The notes: generated by a model not told the origin, from the sequence alone. DNA of 64,000 nt from Paralithodes platypus (GCA_032716605.1 CM064518.1:47373274-47437273); one strand, 5' to 3'; shown: positions 33,090 through 43,321, numbered from the stretch's first letter. Numbers and translations: made by a program.

Positions 33090-33221
33090 GTAATTAACAG
33101 GCTTTGAACTATCACACTTAGCACATTTTACTACCACAGATCCTTCTTAAACTGCAAACAAATCGTCTAAATATAGCTAGAATAAAATAATAAATTGCAT
33201 CGTCGGAACAGAAGAGGTTAA
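33090..33221. repeat. Family B repeat, right half
   Basis: TTAACAGGCTTTGAACTATC to GAAGAGGTTAA. Confidence 0.7.
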
Positions 33222-33326
33222 AGAAGACTAACTGAGTTTGTTCTTACTCTATTGCTTCAAAAAGAAATTAAGGTCGTTGTAACTAGCCGTTCCTGTCAGA
33301 ACAAATATAAAGCGATGAAGTAAAAG

Positions 33327-33531
33327 GTACAGTTGCCCACATAAGTTCTGTTCCTCGTCGTGATCTTATGTATGAAAGTAGAAAATAATATGAACGAGTG
33401 TGGCTTCTCTTTTTAATAATAGTTAACTAATCAAGTGAGTTAACCACTGCATTAGAAACGACACTCGTAATTCAATCAAGCGCATTATGTATCCACGTAT
33501 AAGATCACGGAGAGGAACAGAACTTATGAAA
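33327..33531. repeat. Family C palindromic repeat, full copy
   Basis: ACAGTTGCCCACATAAGTTC and TTCCTCGTCGTGATCTTATG at the left mirror ATAAGATCACGGAGAGGAAC and AGAACTTATG at the right. About 205 bp, non-coding. Confidence 0.75.
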
Positions 33532-33532
33532 A

Positions 33533-33580
33533 TGTGTGGACTCCCTATGTGTGGACTCCCTATGTGTGGACTCCCTATGT
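33533..33580. repeat. 15-bp tandem repeat, 3 units
   Basis: GTGTGGACTCCCTAT three times. Confidence 0.95.
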
Positions 33581-34060
33581 TTTCTGTATTCAATTATAAG
33601 TATCTGGTTACATTCTTGAGAGGAACTTGCCTTTGAATAAATAGTATATATAATTTTGTAGTAGATGTATTGTATATGACATTTTCATTTTCAATGATAT
33701 ACTTCCATAATTATAAATAAGTGAGGTCCGCGAACTGTTATGAGTGACTGTACATATAAAGGCATTATTGTGAGCCCATTAAGGTACCACTACATCACCG
33801 GTAAGTACACGAAGACACTCTAAAGCGGTAATAACCATCCATCAAGGGCCTTATTTGAAGTGCGTCGATCCTCGGTACCGCTTTTAAGAGATTACAAACA
33901 GGAAACTGGCACTCGGCCCCGGCTTAGTCCACGATAAATGGCTCGGATTCTTACCAAGCCATGAAAGTTTAATCGTCTGTACTCTCCCTGTGGCTAAGTC
34001 CGGTATAATGGCCCGTTCTTTCCGGGTTTTTAGTCTGTTTATATCAGGGTCCAGATAATA
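33581..34060. other. Unassigned sequence
   Basis: 33697-33733 resembles 62096-62130 (ATATACTTCCATAA...), a possible low-copy repeat. No gene. Confidence 0.4.
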
Positions 34061-34102
34061 TAATGCCGTTGTAAAGGCTTATCCCTCAATACCTTCACCT
34101 GA
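34061..34102. repeat. Family G fragment
   Basis: TGCCGTTGTAAAGGCTTATC and CCTCAATACCTTCACCTGA. Confidence 0.7.
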
Positions 34103-34120
34103 ATATAATTATGCAGTCCC

Positions 34121-34456
34121 TTAAGGGGAGATTTCCACTTGAGGGATTTTTTTCTTTACCCCTTTCTCCCTCATGTTTAGCCCCATTGCTTTTGAGATTT
34201 GAAGACGTTCGCCCCATTAGTTTGGCGATTTTAAGAACTTTCACCCAATTTATGTCACTTTTAAGACCTGTCGTCCCATTTAGGTGTCAATTTTTTCCTG
34301 GCGAGCGAAAGCGAGCCTGTAATTTAAGAGGAACCGGCCTTCGGCCGGGACATTTTTCTACCGAAAAATGTACGCATTTATCTTGAAAGGGGGTCAAGGG
34401 GGTGTAATTTCAAGCTTGATGGAAGTCTAGGAAACACACTAAAAACCTCCCCTTAA
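34121..34456 (-). repeat. Family A repeat, full copy
   Basis: TTAAGGGGAGATTTCC to CCTCCCCTTAA, both TTAA ends intact. Contains CCTGGCGAGCGAAAGCGAGCC and GGCCTTCGGCC. Confidence 0.9.
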
Positions 34457-34521
34457 CTCTGGTTTATATATTGTTGTATGCCAGTCGAATGAAGTGGTGT
34501 ATAAGGTAAACTTTATATATA

Positions 34522-34522
<1 letters not shown>

Positions 34523-34574
<52 letters not shown>
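34523..34574. repeat. (GT)n microsatellite
   Basis: About 25 GT units. Confidence 0.95.
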
Positions 34575-34577
<3 letters not shown>

Positions 34578-34844
34578 CATAAGTGGCAGTTAAGAACAAA
34601 TGTTACATTGCTATTAATAATTTGGCACATCATCACTGCTCTTTAAGGTAAATATATAACATTAGACGTTGCCGGTGCAATATTGATTAAGTGAAGTTGC
34701 CGTGATCCCCCCCCCCCCCCCTTCCCCCCGCGCGGATCAAATATTGACCTGGGAACTCGGTGGTGTTATGGTTGGATCACGCGATATTATTACACCTACG
34801 ACAGGATCACTGAGGAAGGGGCTTTGTATACTCCCTCACCATCA

Positions 34845-35115
34845 GCCGCCATTATGTATACCTCGAGTTGTACCATCTCTGAGTCTTGTTCATACGCTTT
34901 ATCATCAGCCCCATTCAGCCTGCTGTATTAAGACATTTATCCTCATCCAGGTATCGATGTTTTCCTGGTACCTCTAGTTGCACCATCTCTGCCTTACTGT
35001 GTTGTTCATATGCTTTATCATTAGCCGCCATTATGTATACCTCTAGTTGTACCATCTCTGACTTACTGTGTTGTTCATACGCTTTATCATTAGCCGCCAT
35101 CACGTATACCTTGAG
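34845..35115. repeat. About 73-bp tandem repeat with a family E fragment
   Basis: Three to four units of GTTGTACCATCTCTG...TTGTTCATACGCTTTATCA. One unit contains 34914-34968, a family E fragment (TAAGACATTTATCCTCATCC). Confidence 0.75.
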
Positions 35116-35627
35116 TTGTATTATTTCTGCCTCACCGATTTTGTTCCTAATTTGAACAGAATCACCTGGCGGTCGCCACTGTATTAAAATGATTGATAAT
35201 TAGAATTAAGTGAAATAGAGGAAGAGGAGAGATAGGAAAATAGGATGGAAGGTGAGATAGGAAAATAGGATGGAAGGTGAGATAGGTCACTGGTCTATCT
35301 TCCTTTTCCATTCTTTGTGCTTACTGACTTACATTTCTTTCTGTTTGGCTTCACTCCTTCCTACTATGTCCTTAATTCCCACTCTCTCTGCTTCCTGACT
35401 TACATTTCTTTGTGTGTATCTCCTGTGGTATCTAATTACACCTGATAAAGTCTTGCGGCAGGGGAGACTAGTATTGCCAATCCATAGGCTGTGAAGGGCC
35501 TCGATATGCTAGCCAGTCTAGTAAATACACCACAGGCCATTCTAGTTTATCAAACTATTATTTGATCCTGCGCCTTAAACTGAGCCTAAAACCAGGTTAA
35601 CTCGTCCACATCTCTACCTAAATGTAA
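35116..35627. other. Unassigned sequence
   Basis: Short direct repeats (AGATAGGAAAATAGGATGG, 35230-35285). No gene seen. Confidence 0.45.
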
Positions 35628-35831
35628 TTAACTTCCTCAATACCGGTGCAGTCCTTTTAACTATATGCAGGCTACTATTGGACAATTTTATTCAGTTTAA
35701 AATGGGCCTCCAGCAATTAACAGGCTTCGAACTGTCTCACTTAATCCTTCTTGCTACCACAGATCCTTCTTAAACTGCACAACATCGACTAAATAAATAA
35801 ATAAAGGACGTCACTGGAACAGGAGGGGTAA
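35628..35831. repeat. Family B palindromic repeat
   Basis: TTAACTTCCTCAATACCGG to GACGTCACTGGAACAGGAGG. Family B core intact. Confidence 0.8.
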
Positions 35832-35944
35832 AAAAGTATTGCCGAATATCACATACAAATTGAACCAGCTACCCTGAAGTTACCGGGCCGTACCTGGTTA
35901 TGTGCTCTTTTAATGAACATTAATAAACTGAGTGACAAATATAA

Positions 35945-36140
35945 TGCAGTACCGGTAATTGTAATATAATGCAGTACTTGTAATATAATGCAGTACTTGT
36001 AATATAATGCAGTACTTGTAATATAATGCAGTACTTGTAATATAATGCAGTACTTGTAATATAATGCAGTACTTGTAATATAATGCAGTACTTGTAATAT
36101 AATGCAGTACTTGTAATATAATGCAGTACTTGTAATATAC
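35945..36140. repeat. 19-bp minisatellite, about 10 units
   Basis: TTGTAATATAATGCAGTAC, nearly identical units. Confidence 0.95.
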
Positions 36141-36400
36141 AGTAGAATTACATTTTGCTTAGATCGTATGATGCTACTTTTCACTACATCCTTTATTCAA
36201 AATTGCCTACCGGTACTATTTTTTTGTTCTTATATATTTTCAACTGATGTTGTCATTGTAGGTTATTTGCTTTTATTTTAACTGGTTAATGGAAGCTGAA
36301 CTGTAATAGGTTTTGTGTTGAATATGAGCCTATTTATCGAAGGTATATACTTCATGGATTATTTGAACACAAATATTATAATGATATGTATGCATGTGTG

Positions 36401-36431
<31 letters not shown>

Positions 36432-36511
36432 TTTTTTGTGTGGTATGGTATGTGTGTGTGTGTATTTATATATTTTGCCACACATTCTAAATAGATCTGT
36501 TCCCATTACAG
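36141..36511. other. AT-rich intron sequence before exon
   Basis: No repeat family recognised apart from a GT tract and T-run at 36394-36470. It ends in the acceptor TGTTCCCATTACAG. Confidence 0.5.
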
Positions 36512-36818
36512 CCGTTCAAGAAGAGAGAGGACCGAGGAAGCCTAAACTGAAGCAGCAACAGACGCAACCCTCCCTCACCACCACTACTCCTGACAGTCTG
36601 GGTTCGAATCCCCCTCCCCTCCCTCCTCCCTCTTCCGGTCCTCGTTACCCTCCTATTCCTCTTCCCCCACCCCCTCCTCTCCCTTCCCTGCAGTCCTTCT
36701 TCCCCTCCCTCTCCTTCCCCCACCCCTGCAAGCTCCCCTTCTCCCCCTTCCCCTCAACAACGCCCGAGGTCCCACCCTTTTTCTCAAGACACCTGGGATT
36801 GTCTGAGAAGTCGTTTTC
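36512..36818 (+). CDS. Nuclear receptor exon: T/A box and proline-rich hinge
   Basis: With the single G left by the zinc-finger exon it reads AVQEERGPRKPKLK, the C-terminal extension typical of NR2E receptors (tailless, dsf) that contacts the minor groove beside the hexamer. A low-complexity Pro/Ser/Leu/Phe hinge of about 85 residues follows, with no recognised motif. Acceptor CCATTACAG ends at 36511; donor GTAAGTATT follows 36818. The exon ends with two bases, completed by the first base of 37559. The 36394 frame start upstream is intron sequence. The hinge here is rich in prolines and likely disordered. Confidence 0.9.
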
Positions 36819-36983
36819 GTAAGTATTATTTACCCTTCTCAACGACGACATTGTTTGTAAATTAACTGTGAATGATATCTCACCTTAAGCTTATAACAAT
36901 AATAGTTAAAATAATGAAACATCATCCAAACACGGGTCTTTTCAATCTCCACAATAATCACATGGAAACTACTCGTCATATTG

Positions 36984-37082
36984 TTACACACATTTTATGA
37001 ATGGAGGATGCCTTTAGGCTCATGGACCTTTCTTTTTATTTTGTCTTTGTTTTTCCTTCCTCTCTTTGTTGTCTGTTAAAAA
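36984..37082 (+). mobile_element. LINE 3' UTR fragment
   Basis: TTTTATGAATGGAGGATGCC, TTAGGCTCATGGACC and TTGTTGTCTG match the 3' end of the LINE at 7019-7936. Ends in an A-run. Confidence 0.8.
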
Positions 37083-37293
37083 AATACAGAAATACAATAT
37101 ATTTATATATGTCTCAATGAAAGGAGGTGCGATTGGCCAATGAATAATATTTTTCGTCTCTCTTAAATGTGGTAATGCTATGAAATTTAGATTTAGATTC
37201 GTGGACACACAATTCCAAACATAAAGATTCCCTGGATTTGTTATGAAGATGGTTGATGGAGAGGACATAAAAATTAAAATTTTAAATTAAATT
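37083..37293. other. Unassigned intron sequence
   Basis: AT-rich. No feature identified. Confidence 0.4.
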
Positions 37294-37405
37294 AAAGGAT
37301 TTCAATAAATCATCTACATATCATAGGAACGTCTTAAACTACATAAATTCATAAAGAATCGTAAGAAATACAAGGTAGAAAAGGTGTTCGTTCTGAAGGG
37401 ATTAA
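37294..37405. repeat. Family B-like right half, diverged
   Basis: GGAACGTCTTAAACTACATA resembles the family B right arm; ends TTCTGAAGGGATTAA. Confidence 0.4.
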
Positions 37406-37558
37406 TAAGTTCATTTCGTAAAAATAAGTGTGATAGTTCAAAACTGATAATTATTAATGTTGATACTAATGTAAACAAAACAAAATAATAGGAAAAGTGG
37501 GGATTGGGCCTGAGTATATAGATAGATAGATATATAGACTAATGTATTTCTTCTACAG

Positions 37559-37785
37559 ATTGGCGGCTCTCCTCTCTACCAGTCCATACCTCACCCCTAC
37601 CTCCACTCTACCGTCTCTCCTACCACCCCCACCACCACTACTACCACTACCACAACCACTACCACCACAACCACTACTACCACAACTAATGCCTCCGATG
37701 TATCATCCCCCGACCACCAGACTCCACCAGACGACAACAACCTTCAGCCCTTTGTCACACAGTGCTCTCACCTGCCACGAGAAAG
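37559..37785 (+). CDS. Nuclear receptor exon: hinge, Leu/Pro/Thr-rich
   Basis: Joined to the previous exon in phase, it encodes LAALLSTSPYLTPTST, then a Pro/Leu/Gln-rich stretch, and ends TCHEKG shared with the next exon. Acceptor TTCTTCTACAG ends at 37558; donor GTATGT follows 37785. It enters with one base and leaves with one base. Other frames of the same bases are also open (poly-Thr, then SPDHQTPPDDNN), but only this frame fits the phases at both sides. That is the reason for choosing it. It corresponds to the linker before the ligand-binding domain and has no catalytic function. Confidence 0.8.
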
Positions 37786-38023
37786 GTATGTATGTATGTA
37801 TGTAGGTATGTATGTTTATACGTATGTGTGTAAGTATGTGTGTATGTATGTATGTATCACTATATGAGTAATTGAATATATTTCCCAAGCACATTAATCG
37901 CACATATATTAACGTACTGTCGTCATATTCAAGGGATTGGTCAATTTGGGAAATTCAGAACTATTCGCCGTGAAAGTTAGCCTATACATTCACAACTATT
38001 ACTTTTAACAGCAGTATACTCGC
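37786..38023. other. Short intron with ATGT repeats
   Basis: TATG/TGTA tetranucleotide tract at 37788-37850, then AT-rich sequence. Confidence 0.6.
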
Positions 38024-38072
38024 ATAATTGGGATTTGTAATTGATGATGAATGTTAAGAGCGGGGTGTTACT
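38024..38072 (+). mobile_element. SINE-1 tail next to a splice acceptor
   Basis: ATAATTGGGATTTGTAATTG and GAATGTTAAGAGCGGGGTG match the tail of the SINE at 24100-24215. It ends about 20 bp before the acceptor of exon 38094. Confidence 0.6.
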
Positions 38073-38093
38073 TATGTATGTATATGTCTGCAG

Positions 38094-38323
38094 GTTCAGT
38101 GAGAGACGACATGGTGGTTCAAGTCCTGGGAGAGATCGTAAGACAAGCCCGTTCCTCGCCCTACCTCTCCCCCCTTCCTCCCTACGACCTCCTCCTCCTC
38201 CTTACTCGAGCATGGCCACTCCTCCTCCTCCTCCATGTCTCCTCCTCCTCGTCCTCCACAACTCTATACCCGTTCCTCCTCCTTCAGCATGAGGAGGACT
38301 CGAAGCTGGATCTCGAAGCCCAG
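38094..38323 (+). CDS. Nuclear receptor exon: ligand-binding domain helices 3-5 and onward
   Basis: Starts SVRDDMVVQVLGEIVRQA and reaches SPLPPYDLLLLLTRAWPL, matching the helix 3-5 signature of nuclear receptors (a hydrophobic run, then the conserved Trp), although the usual DQ is DL. Ser-rich stretch HVSSSSSS follows, then a hydrophobic helix. Acceptor TCTGCAG ends at 38093; donor GTAAGT follows 38323. It enters with two bases and leaves at a codon boundary. The helix-rich core is rich in leucine with few polar residues, which is unusual. Confidence 0.88.
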
Positions 38324-38354
38324 GTAAGTCCTCCTCGATAGTTTAGCTTCGTGT

Positions 38355-38574
38355 TTAACCCCTTCAGCACGATGACGCCTTTTTACCGTTTAGTCTGACT
38401 AGTATTAGACGATGTTATGCAGTTCAAGAATGTCCAATGTTATTCAGAGGGTTTCTTGAGATCGTATTGACCGCTTTGAATCCTAGAGGTAAATTAAAAC
38501 CTAAAGAATATCGTCTAAACTCTAATGCTAACCAGGATATGATGGTTATTACGTCATCGTGCTGAAGGGGTTAA
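38355..38574. repeat. Family B repeat in a receptor intron, GCACGATGACG subfamily
   Basis: TTAACCCCTTCAGCACGATG to ACGTCATCGTGCTGAAGGGG and TTAA: perfect about 20-bp ends. Confidence 0.9.
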
Positions 38575-38863
38575 GATTTGGAATTTAATGGCAGGATGAA
38601 CGTAACTGATGAATTATGCTAATATAATATAATATATACTACTATAAATGACATTACATCTATGAAGCATCTTCATTAACCGTAAGACGTACAATCTAAG
38701 TGCGTTATATTATGCCCCAGTTAATATTGTTCTCAAATATTTCTCATTATTATGAATGAGTTAAACGGTGTTATATTCTTGACACACAAACACACACACA
38801 GACTCACTCACAAAATAGGTCACGGTGGCCAAACTCACTATATATAATTATGCTCTGTATATA
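38575..38863. other. Unassigned intron sequence
   Basis: AT-rich. No feature identified. Confidence 0.4.
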
Positions 38864-39122
38864 TCCCTTTCTGTACCAGCGACGTCCTATATTATTATAT
38901 TATATATATTATATATATTATATATATTAATATATTATATATATTATTATATTATATTATTATATTATATATTAAATATTATTATAGCTATATTTAGATA
39001 CTTTTGTTTAGTTTGATAAGGATCTGTGGTTATATAAAGGATTAATGAGATAGTCTGAAGCCATTTAATTGTTTGAGGTCATTTCTAAGCACATTAAAAT
39101 CATCTAATAGTTGCCAGAATAT
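38864..39122. repeat. Family B repeat with internal AT expansion
   Basis: CCCTTTCTGTACCAGCGACG left end. An AT microsatellite (about 38890-38975) has grown inside the left arm, and the core GATAAGGATCTGTGG follows. Confidence 0.7.
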
Positions 39123-39203
39123 AATACATATATACATACATACGGTACATACACACATATACACATACACACATTATTATTAACTCCTTCCCTTTACCCT
39201 CAG

Positions 39204-39327
39204 GACGGCGTAGTGAAGTGCGAGGAAGGGGTACTGGAGGTGAGGTCAGCCTTGAGGATGTGTGGACAGTACGCCCTAGACCCCACCGAGTTACTCCTCC
39301 TCTCAGCCGTCATACTACTCAGATCAC
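39204..39327 (+). CDS. Nuclear receptor exon: middle ligand-binding domain
   Basis: DGVVKCEEGVLEVRSALRM, then DPTELLLLSAVILLRS. The TEL..L.AV.L segment is the helix 7-8 signature shared with tailless and other NR2 receptors (TEFxxLKAIxLF). Acceptor TTTACCCTCAG ends at 39203; donor GTTAGT follows 39327 and leaves one base, completed by AA of the next exon. Confidence 0.88.
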
Positions 39328-39344
39328 GTTAGTTAATATATAAG

Positions 39345-39426
39345 GCCTTTTGTGCATGATTTGTCAGTATATGTCACTTCTTTTGTGCATGATTTGTCAG
39401 TATATGTCACTTCTTTTGTGCATGGA
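39345..39426. repeat. 33-bp tandem repeat, about 2.5 units
   Basis: TTTTGTGCATGATTTGTCAG plus TATATGTCACTTC. Confidence 0.9.
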
Positions 39427-39442
39427 TTTCGAGTAATTTTCT

Positions 39443-39533
39443 TTAAAGGGGGATGGGCGTATATATTTGCATATTTATTTATCTTTTTCTTTTCGTTTCG
39501 TTTAGTTTCCTCACTAGCCCTCCATTAAGCTAA
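39443..39533 (+). repeat. Family A terminal fragment
   Basis: TTAAAGGGGGATGGGCG to the CCTCCATTAAGC block, then truncated. Confidence 0.75.
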
Positions 39534-39540
39534 ACTATAA

Positions 39541-39597
39541 GTAAAAGAATCCTCTAAAATAAAGTTAAAAAGACGTCGCTGGTACAGAAAGGGTAAA
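39541..39597. repeat. Family B right-end fragment
   Basis: AAAAAGACGTCGCTGGTACA then GAAAGGGTAA. Confidence 0.75.
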
Positions 39598-39667
39598 TAG
39601 TGCCGAGCTTAGCTACCACGTACTACACCAATTGTATATTTACTTAAGTGTATATGAACCTCCTCAG

Positions 39668-39954
39668 AACCCGGGCTGTCCCCTGAAGGCCAGGTGTTGA
39701 TCTCCGCCTTACAAGAACGAGCCCAAACAGCACTCCAGGCCCACAACGCTACTGCCAACAGACTTCGCGACCCGCTATCCCACAACGCCAGCCGATTTCG
39801 CGACCCTCTACGGCCCTCCAATCTGCTCCTCCTGGTGGCCTCCCTGCAACGCCTACCTCGCCCTGCAGTAGTCTCCGCCTTAGCCCCAGTCCTCGCTAGC
39901 GCTCCCTCACACACGCCGCCCTTGCTCCTGGCCGCCCTTCTCGCTGCACCTTGA
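39668..39954 (+). CDS. Nuclear receptor last exon: helices 9-12 and stop
   Basis: QPGLSPEGQVLISALQERA is the helix 9 block of NR2E receptors. Then RPSNLLLLVASLQRLPRPAV corresponds to helix 10/11, where these receptors have LLxLPxL. It ends PPLLLAALLAAP stop. The last helix, where AF-2 would sit, has no acidic residue, so the classic coactivator-binding glutamate is missing. NR2E receptors work mainly as repressors, which would fit. Acceptor ATGAACCTCCTCAG ends at 39667. Stop TGA at 39952-39954. Confidence 0.88.
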
Positions 39955-39989
39955 CTACGAACGAGAGGGCTGACTAAAATCGTATGGCG

Positions 39990-40275
39990 TTAAGGGGAGA
40001 TTTCCACCTGGAGGATTTTTTCTGGACCCCTTTCTCCCTCATGTTTAGCCCCATTGCTTTTGATATTATAAAACGTTTGCCCCATTAGTTTAGCGATTTT
40101 AAGAACTTTCACCCCATATTAAGACCTTTCGTGCCATTCAGGTGTCGATTTTATCCTGGCGAGCGATAGCGAGCCTGTAATTTAAGAGCAATCGGCCTTC
40201 GGCCGGGACATTTTTCTACCGAAAAATTTACAAATTTATCTTGAAAGGGGGTCATGGGGGTGTAATTTCAAGCTT
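39990..40275 (-). repeat. Family A repeat just after the receptor stop
   Basis: TTAAGGGGAGATTTCC to a truncated end AAGCTTG joining a CT microsatellite (40273-40310). It may lie in the 3' UTR. Confidence 0.85.
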
Positions 40276-40314
<39 letters not shown>

Positions 40315-40466
40315 GCCTGGACACTGAGAAGGAGGAGTGAAATAGTCTGGTTGTAAATAGACACTCCTCCTACTGGTGATCTAATTTAAAAAATTGTTTC
40401 GTCTTGTAATTATGTCATTCCCTGTGTCCTCCTAATACTGACTGTTTTTTCAAAGTGTTTTTGTTT
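40276..40466. other. CT tract and unassigned sequence
   Basis: (CT)n to 40310. No polyadenylation signal of the AATAAA type is seen close to the receptor stop. Confidence 0.5.
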
Positions 40467-40560
40467 TGTTTTCTATGAGGATGAGGGGGACAATTGGCAA
40501 AACTGCCAGTGACGAGTGCCTCCCCCATAAATGAAAGAGTGACAGGGCCAAAAGTCAGTT
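40467..40560 (-). mobile_element. LINE 3'-end fragment
   Basis: Same 3' UTR as 2354-2505: GAGGATGAGGGGGACA, then AGTGACGAGTGCCTCCCCCA and AGAGTGACAGGGCCAAAAG. Confidence 0.65.
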
Positions 40561-40991
40561 AGGTACAAAGGCAAAGCTGTAGTGTGAAAAATCTAGTTAA
40601 TTGTATAAAGTATTTGTCCATTATTTACTGTCCTTGTTATTAATTATAAAATTATTGTTAAATGAATTTTGTTATGGCTGATAATTTTAATTTTATGTAC
40701 GTGGTGCTTGAAAATGTGTGTGTAATGTCAAAACTTTGATCGAAAGCTCTTGCCACTGGCATTATCATATACCGGTACTGTATATGTTTTAAAAGTAATA
40801 GATTGACTTAAGATGTTGTAATTACGATGATCACCAGAGGGCACATACATTATTTACAAGTAATAGTTTGAGTACCCTTGAACCAAACTCTACAAGATTA
40901 ACAAAATATAACTGAATTACTTAAGATCCCTAAATCCACATAAGCAAATCTCTAGTAGTAATCATTGAGCAACTCCTAGTTAGCATCATCA
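40561..40991. other. AT-rich unassigned sequence
   Basis: No feature identified. Confidence 0.4.
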
Positions 40992-41205
40992 TTAACCCCT
41001 TCAGTACCGGTCACGTATTTTGCATTATAGTCTGGCAAATATTAGGCGATATTATTCAGCTTAGGAAGAACGTCTACCAATTAAAAGGCTACAAACTATC
41101 TCACTTAACAATTTTTACTACCACAGATCCTTCTAAAGCTGCACAAAATCGTCTAAAATGTAGCTAGAAGAAAATTAAAAAGACGTTGCGGTACAGAAGG
41201 GTTTA
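40992..41205. repeat. Family B palindromic repeat
   Basis: TTAACCCCTTCAGTACCGGT to GACGTTGCGGTACAGAAGGG. Full core. Confidence 0.85.
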
Positions 41206-41397
41206 GACATGTCAAACTTCATTTCATATTCATTACAGAACGGTATCTTCTTTAGTGTGTGTTATTTGATCTATAGGGGATGGGGACCTTATCGAAAAAA
41301 GTTATGTGGGAATCGAGTAGATTAAATAACTCATCATTAAATATGTGTGTATCTTCAAAGTGATTTTATATGCATATTTGAAGGTTAATACTGATAA

Positions 41398-41431
<34 letters not shown>

Positions 41432-42639
41432 AAGTATGTATGGATGTGGGTGTGTGTAAATAGAAGCATAAGTTAATATAATATTTATACCAATCAACAT
41501 GTCATAATTAATACGTCTATCGAATGAGTGACACCTTCATTTATGCTACACGAACTAACTATACTATCTCACATCCTGTACTATCCTCATGGCAAACCCC
41601 AAAATAGTCAGCATACTTACGAATCCTCCTATCCTTGTAAAATTCACCGACTAGACGAGATAGAGATAGGGGCGAGGGAACGCGAAAGTGGTCCTGTACC
41701 CTAAGAATTGGCTCTGTCTAGGGTTGCTACCCCCAGCAATGGGGGATGTGCCTGAGTATATAATAACATACATACTTGAAAGAAAAAAATACATATTTCA
41801 ACCATAAATTTATTGCATGCTAATCAGTGAAGGTGCACAGCAAAGTTCTTGGTTTCCCATATTATTTACTCTATTTTGTGTCATATATATATTGTATAAT
41901 AGATAGTCGTATTTCCTCTCAACCCGTTTAATATAACCTCTTCTTCTAAGTTTGCCTAATTTACTGAAATTGAGTTAACATTATCTGATCCAGCCTAACT
42001 TATTAACCTAATCTACCTAACACTGAATCTTGTTTACTCAAGCTCAGAGGTTGAGCTGACCGACATGACATAAACATGAATTTAGGAAAGGTGAGACAAG
42101 CAATCAAATATACCCTGGAATACTGCTGAGCCACAGATTTACATCACAGGTCCTCATTAACCTCTGAGTGAGATGGAACACCAAAGGAATAAAGCTTGTT
42201 TAGTACACTTGATGGGCTTTGTCACTGAAGTCTAGTTAGGACCCCACACCTTCCCTATCTTTACAATAGCGACATCTGGTTTTGAAGCCTTGAGTGACGT
42301 GGACGGTACCCTTCCAACTAGTACCAGACCGCCAACCCCAGAGGGAACTACACAACAGTTGGTTTAACAAATCCAGTGCCAGCGTCGGCCCTGATCCGTC
42401 AGTACAATAGGGCTACACTAGTACCAGCAACAGCTCTCATCTGTCAGTAATATCCAACCCTTGTCCCTGCTAATATCAACCAGGAGCTGCTAACTTGACT
42501 TGGAGGCACTTCTGTGAGGTGTTGGCAACACTGTTCATACTTCTCCTCATTTGCTCAAGGCCAGAGGAGTCAGTGGAAGGTGTTGTCTCGCCGCTAAGGA
42601 GTCATTTTGGCCGTATAGGCTGGTGCTGCTGGGTACACT
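41206..42639. other. Long stretch without an assigned feature
   Basis: AT-rich, with a GT repeat at 41400-41429. Only short reading frames. I see no gene, RNA or repeat family. Confidence 0.45.
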
Positions 42640-42672
42640 TAATCGAATATGCTATGGTACAGAAAGGGTTAA
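42640..42672. repeat. Family B end fragment
   Basis: ATGGTACAGAAAGGGTTAA, possibly part of a repeat also present at 49560-49850. Confidence 0.45.
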
Positions 42673-43321
42673 ACCAGGTTCCTATTTACACTACTAGGTG
42701 AAACAGAGGCCCAGGGTGCAAGGAGACTTGCCCAAATGTCCATTCCAGAGAGGTTGACCGACTATCTTAAACAATCTATTTATACCAATCACTAGCGTAA
42801 TTGTTATACTTAGCCTCGATGGTAAGACATATTGTTTAGTTAATAAGAATCTATGCATATCAAGTGTTATTATGTATATTGTCATATCTATACATTACAT
42901 TTATGGCAACAGCCTTGAAAACTGCCAACATTTCCTGCTTGGTAAATTAATATTGTGTACTGTACATACGTGTTGTCTGTTGTAAACCACATTTAATTTT
43001 CTAAGAACATATTTGACGGGACCATCCTATGCATCGTATAATTGTATGTCCTGACTAATTATTACAGTAAACATAAAATGTTGATTATGTTGTCTCATTG
43101 TATCCTTCTTGATCGGTAAAATCAACTTCTTTATAAGGGTGTATGCTTGCTTACATACGCGTGCACACCTGCGCATATTTGTAGCCGACGTAGAACATAA
43201 AATTAAAATCTGTCACTGGCCCAAACGAGCCAGTTCCTTTCATACATACTTACCTGACGATACTTAACTCACGTACACACACTTGTTGCAAAATAAGAAA
43301 ATACTACATCATTGCTTCTTA
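42673..43321. other. Unassigned sequence
   Basis: No gene seen. Confidence 0.45.

Noticed and set aside
36394..36511. Upstream start of the 36512 exon frame
   Set aside because: The frame upstream is a GT/T-run tract. The acceptor at 36511 and phase agreement define the exon start.
37559..37785. Alternative frame with poly-Thr and SPDHQTPPDDNN
   Set aside because: It reads well by eye but does not match the phase of either flanking junction.
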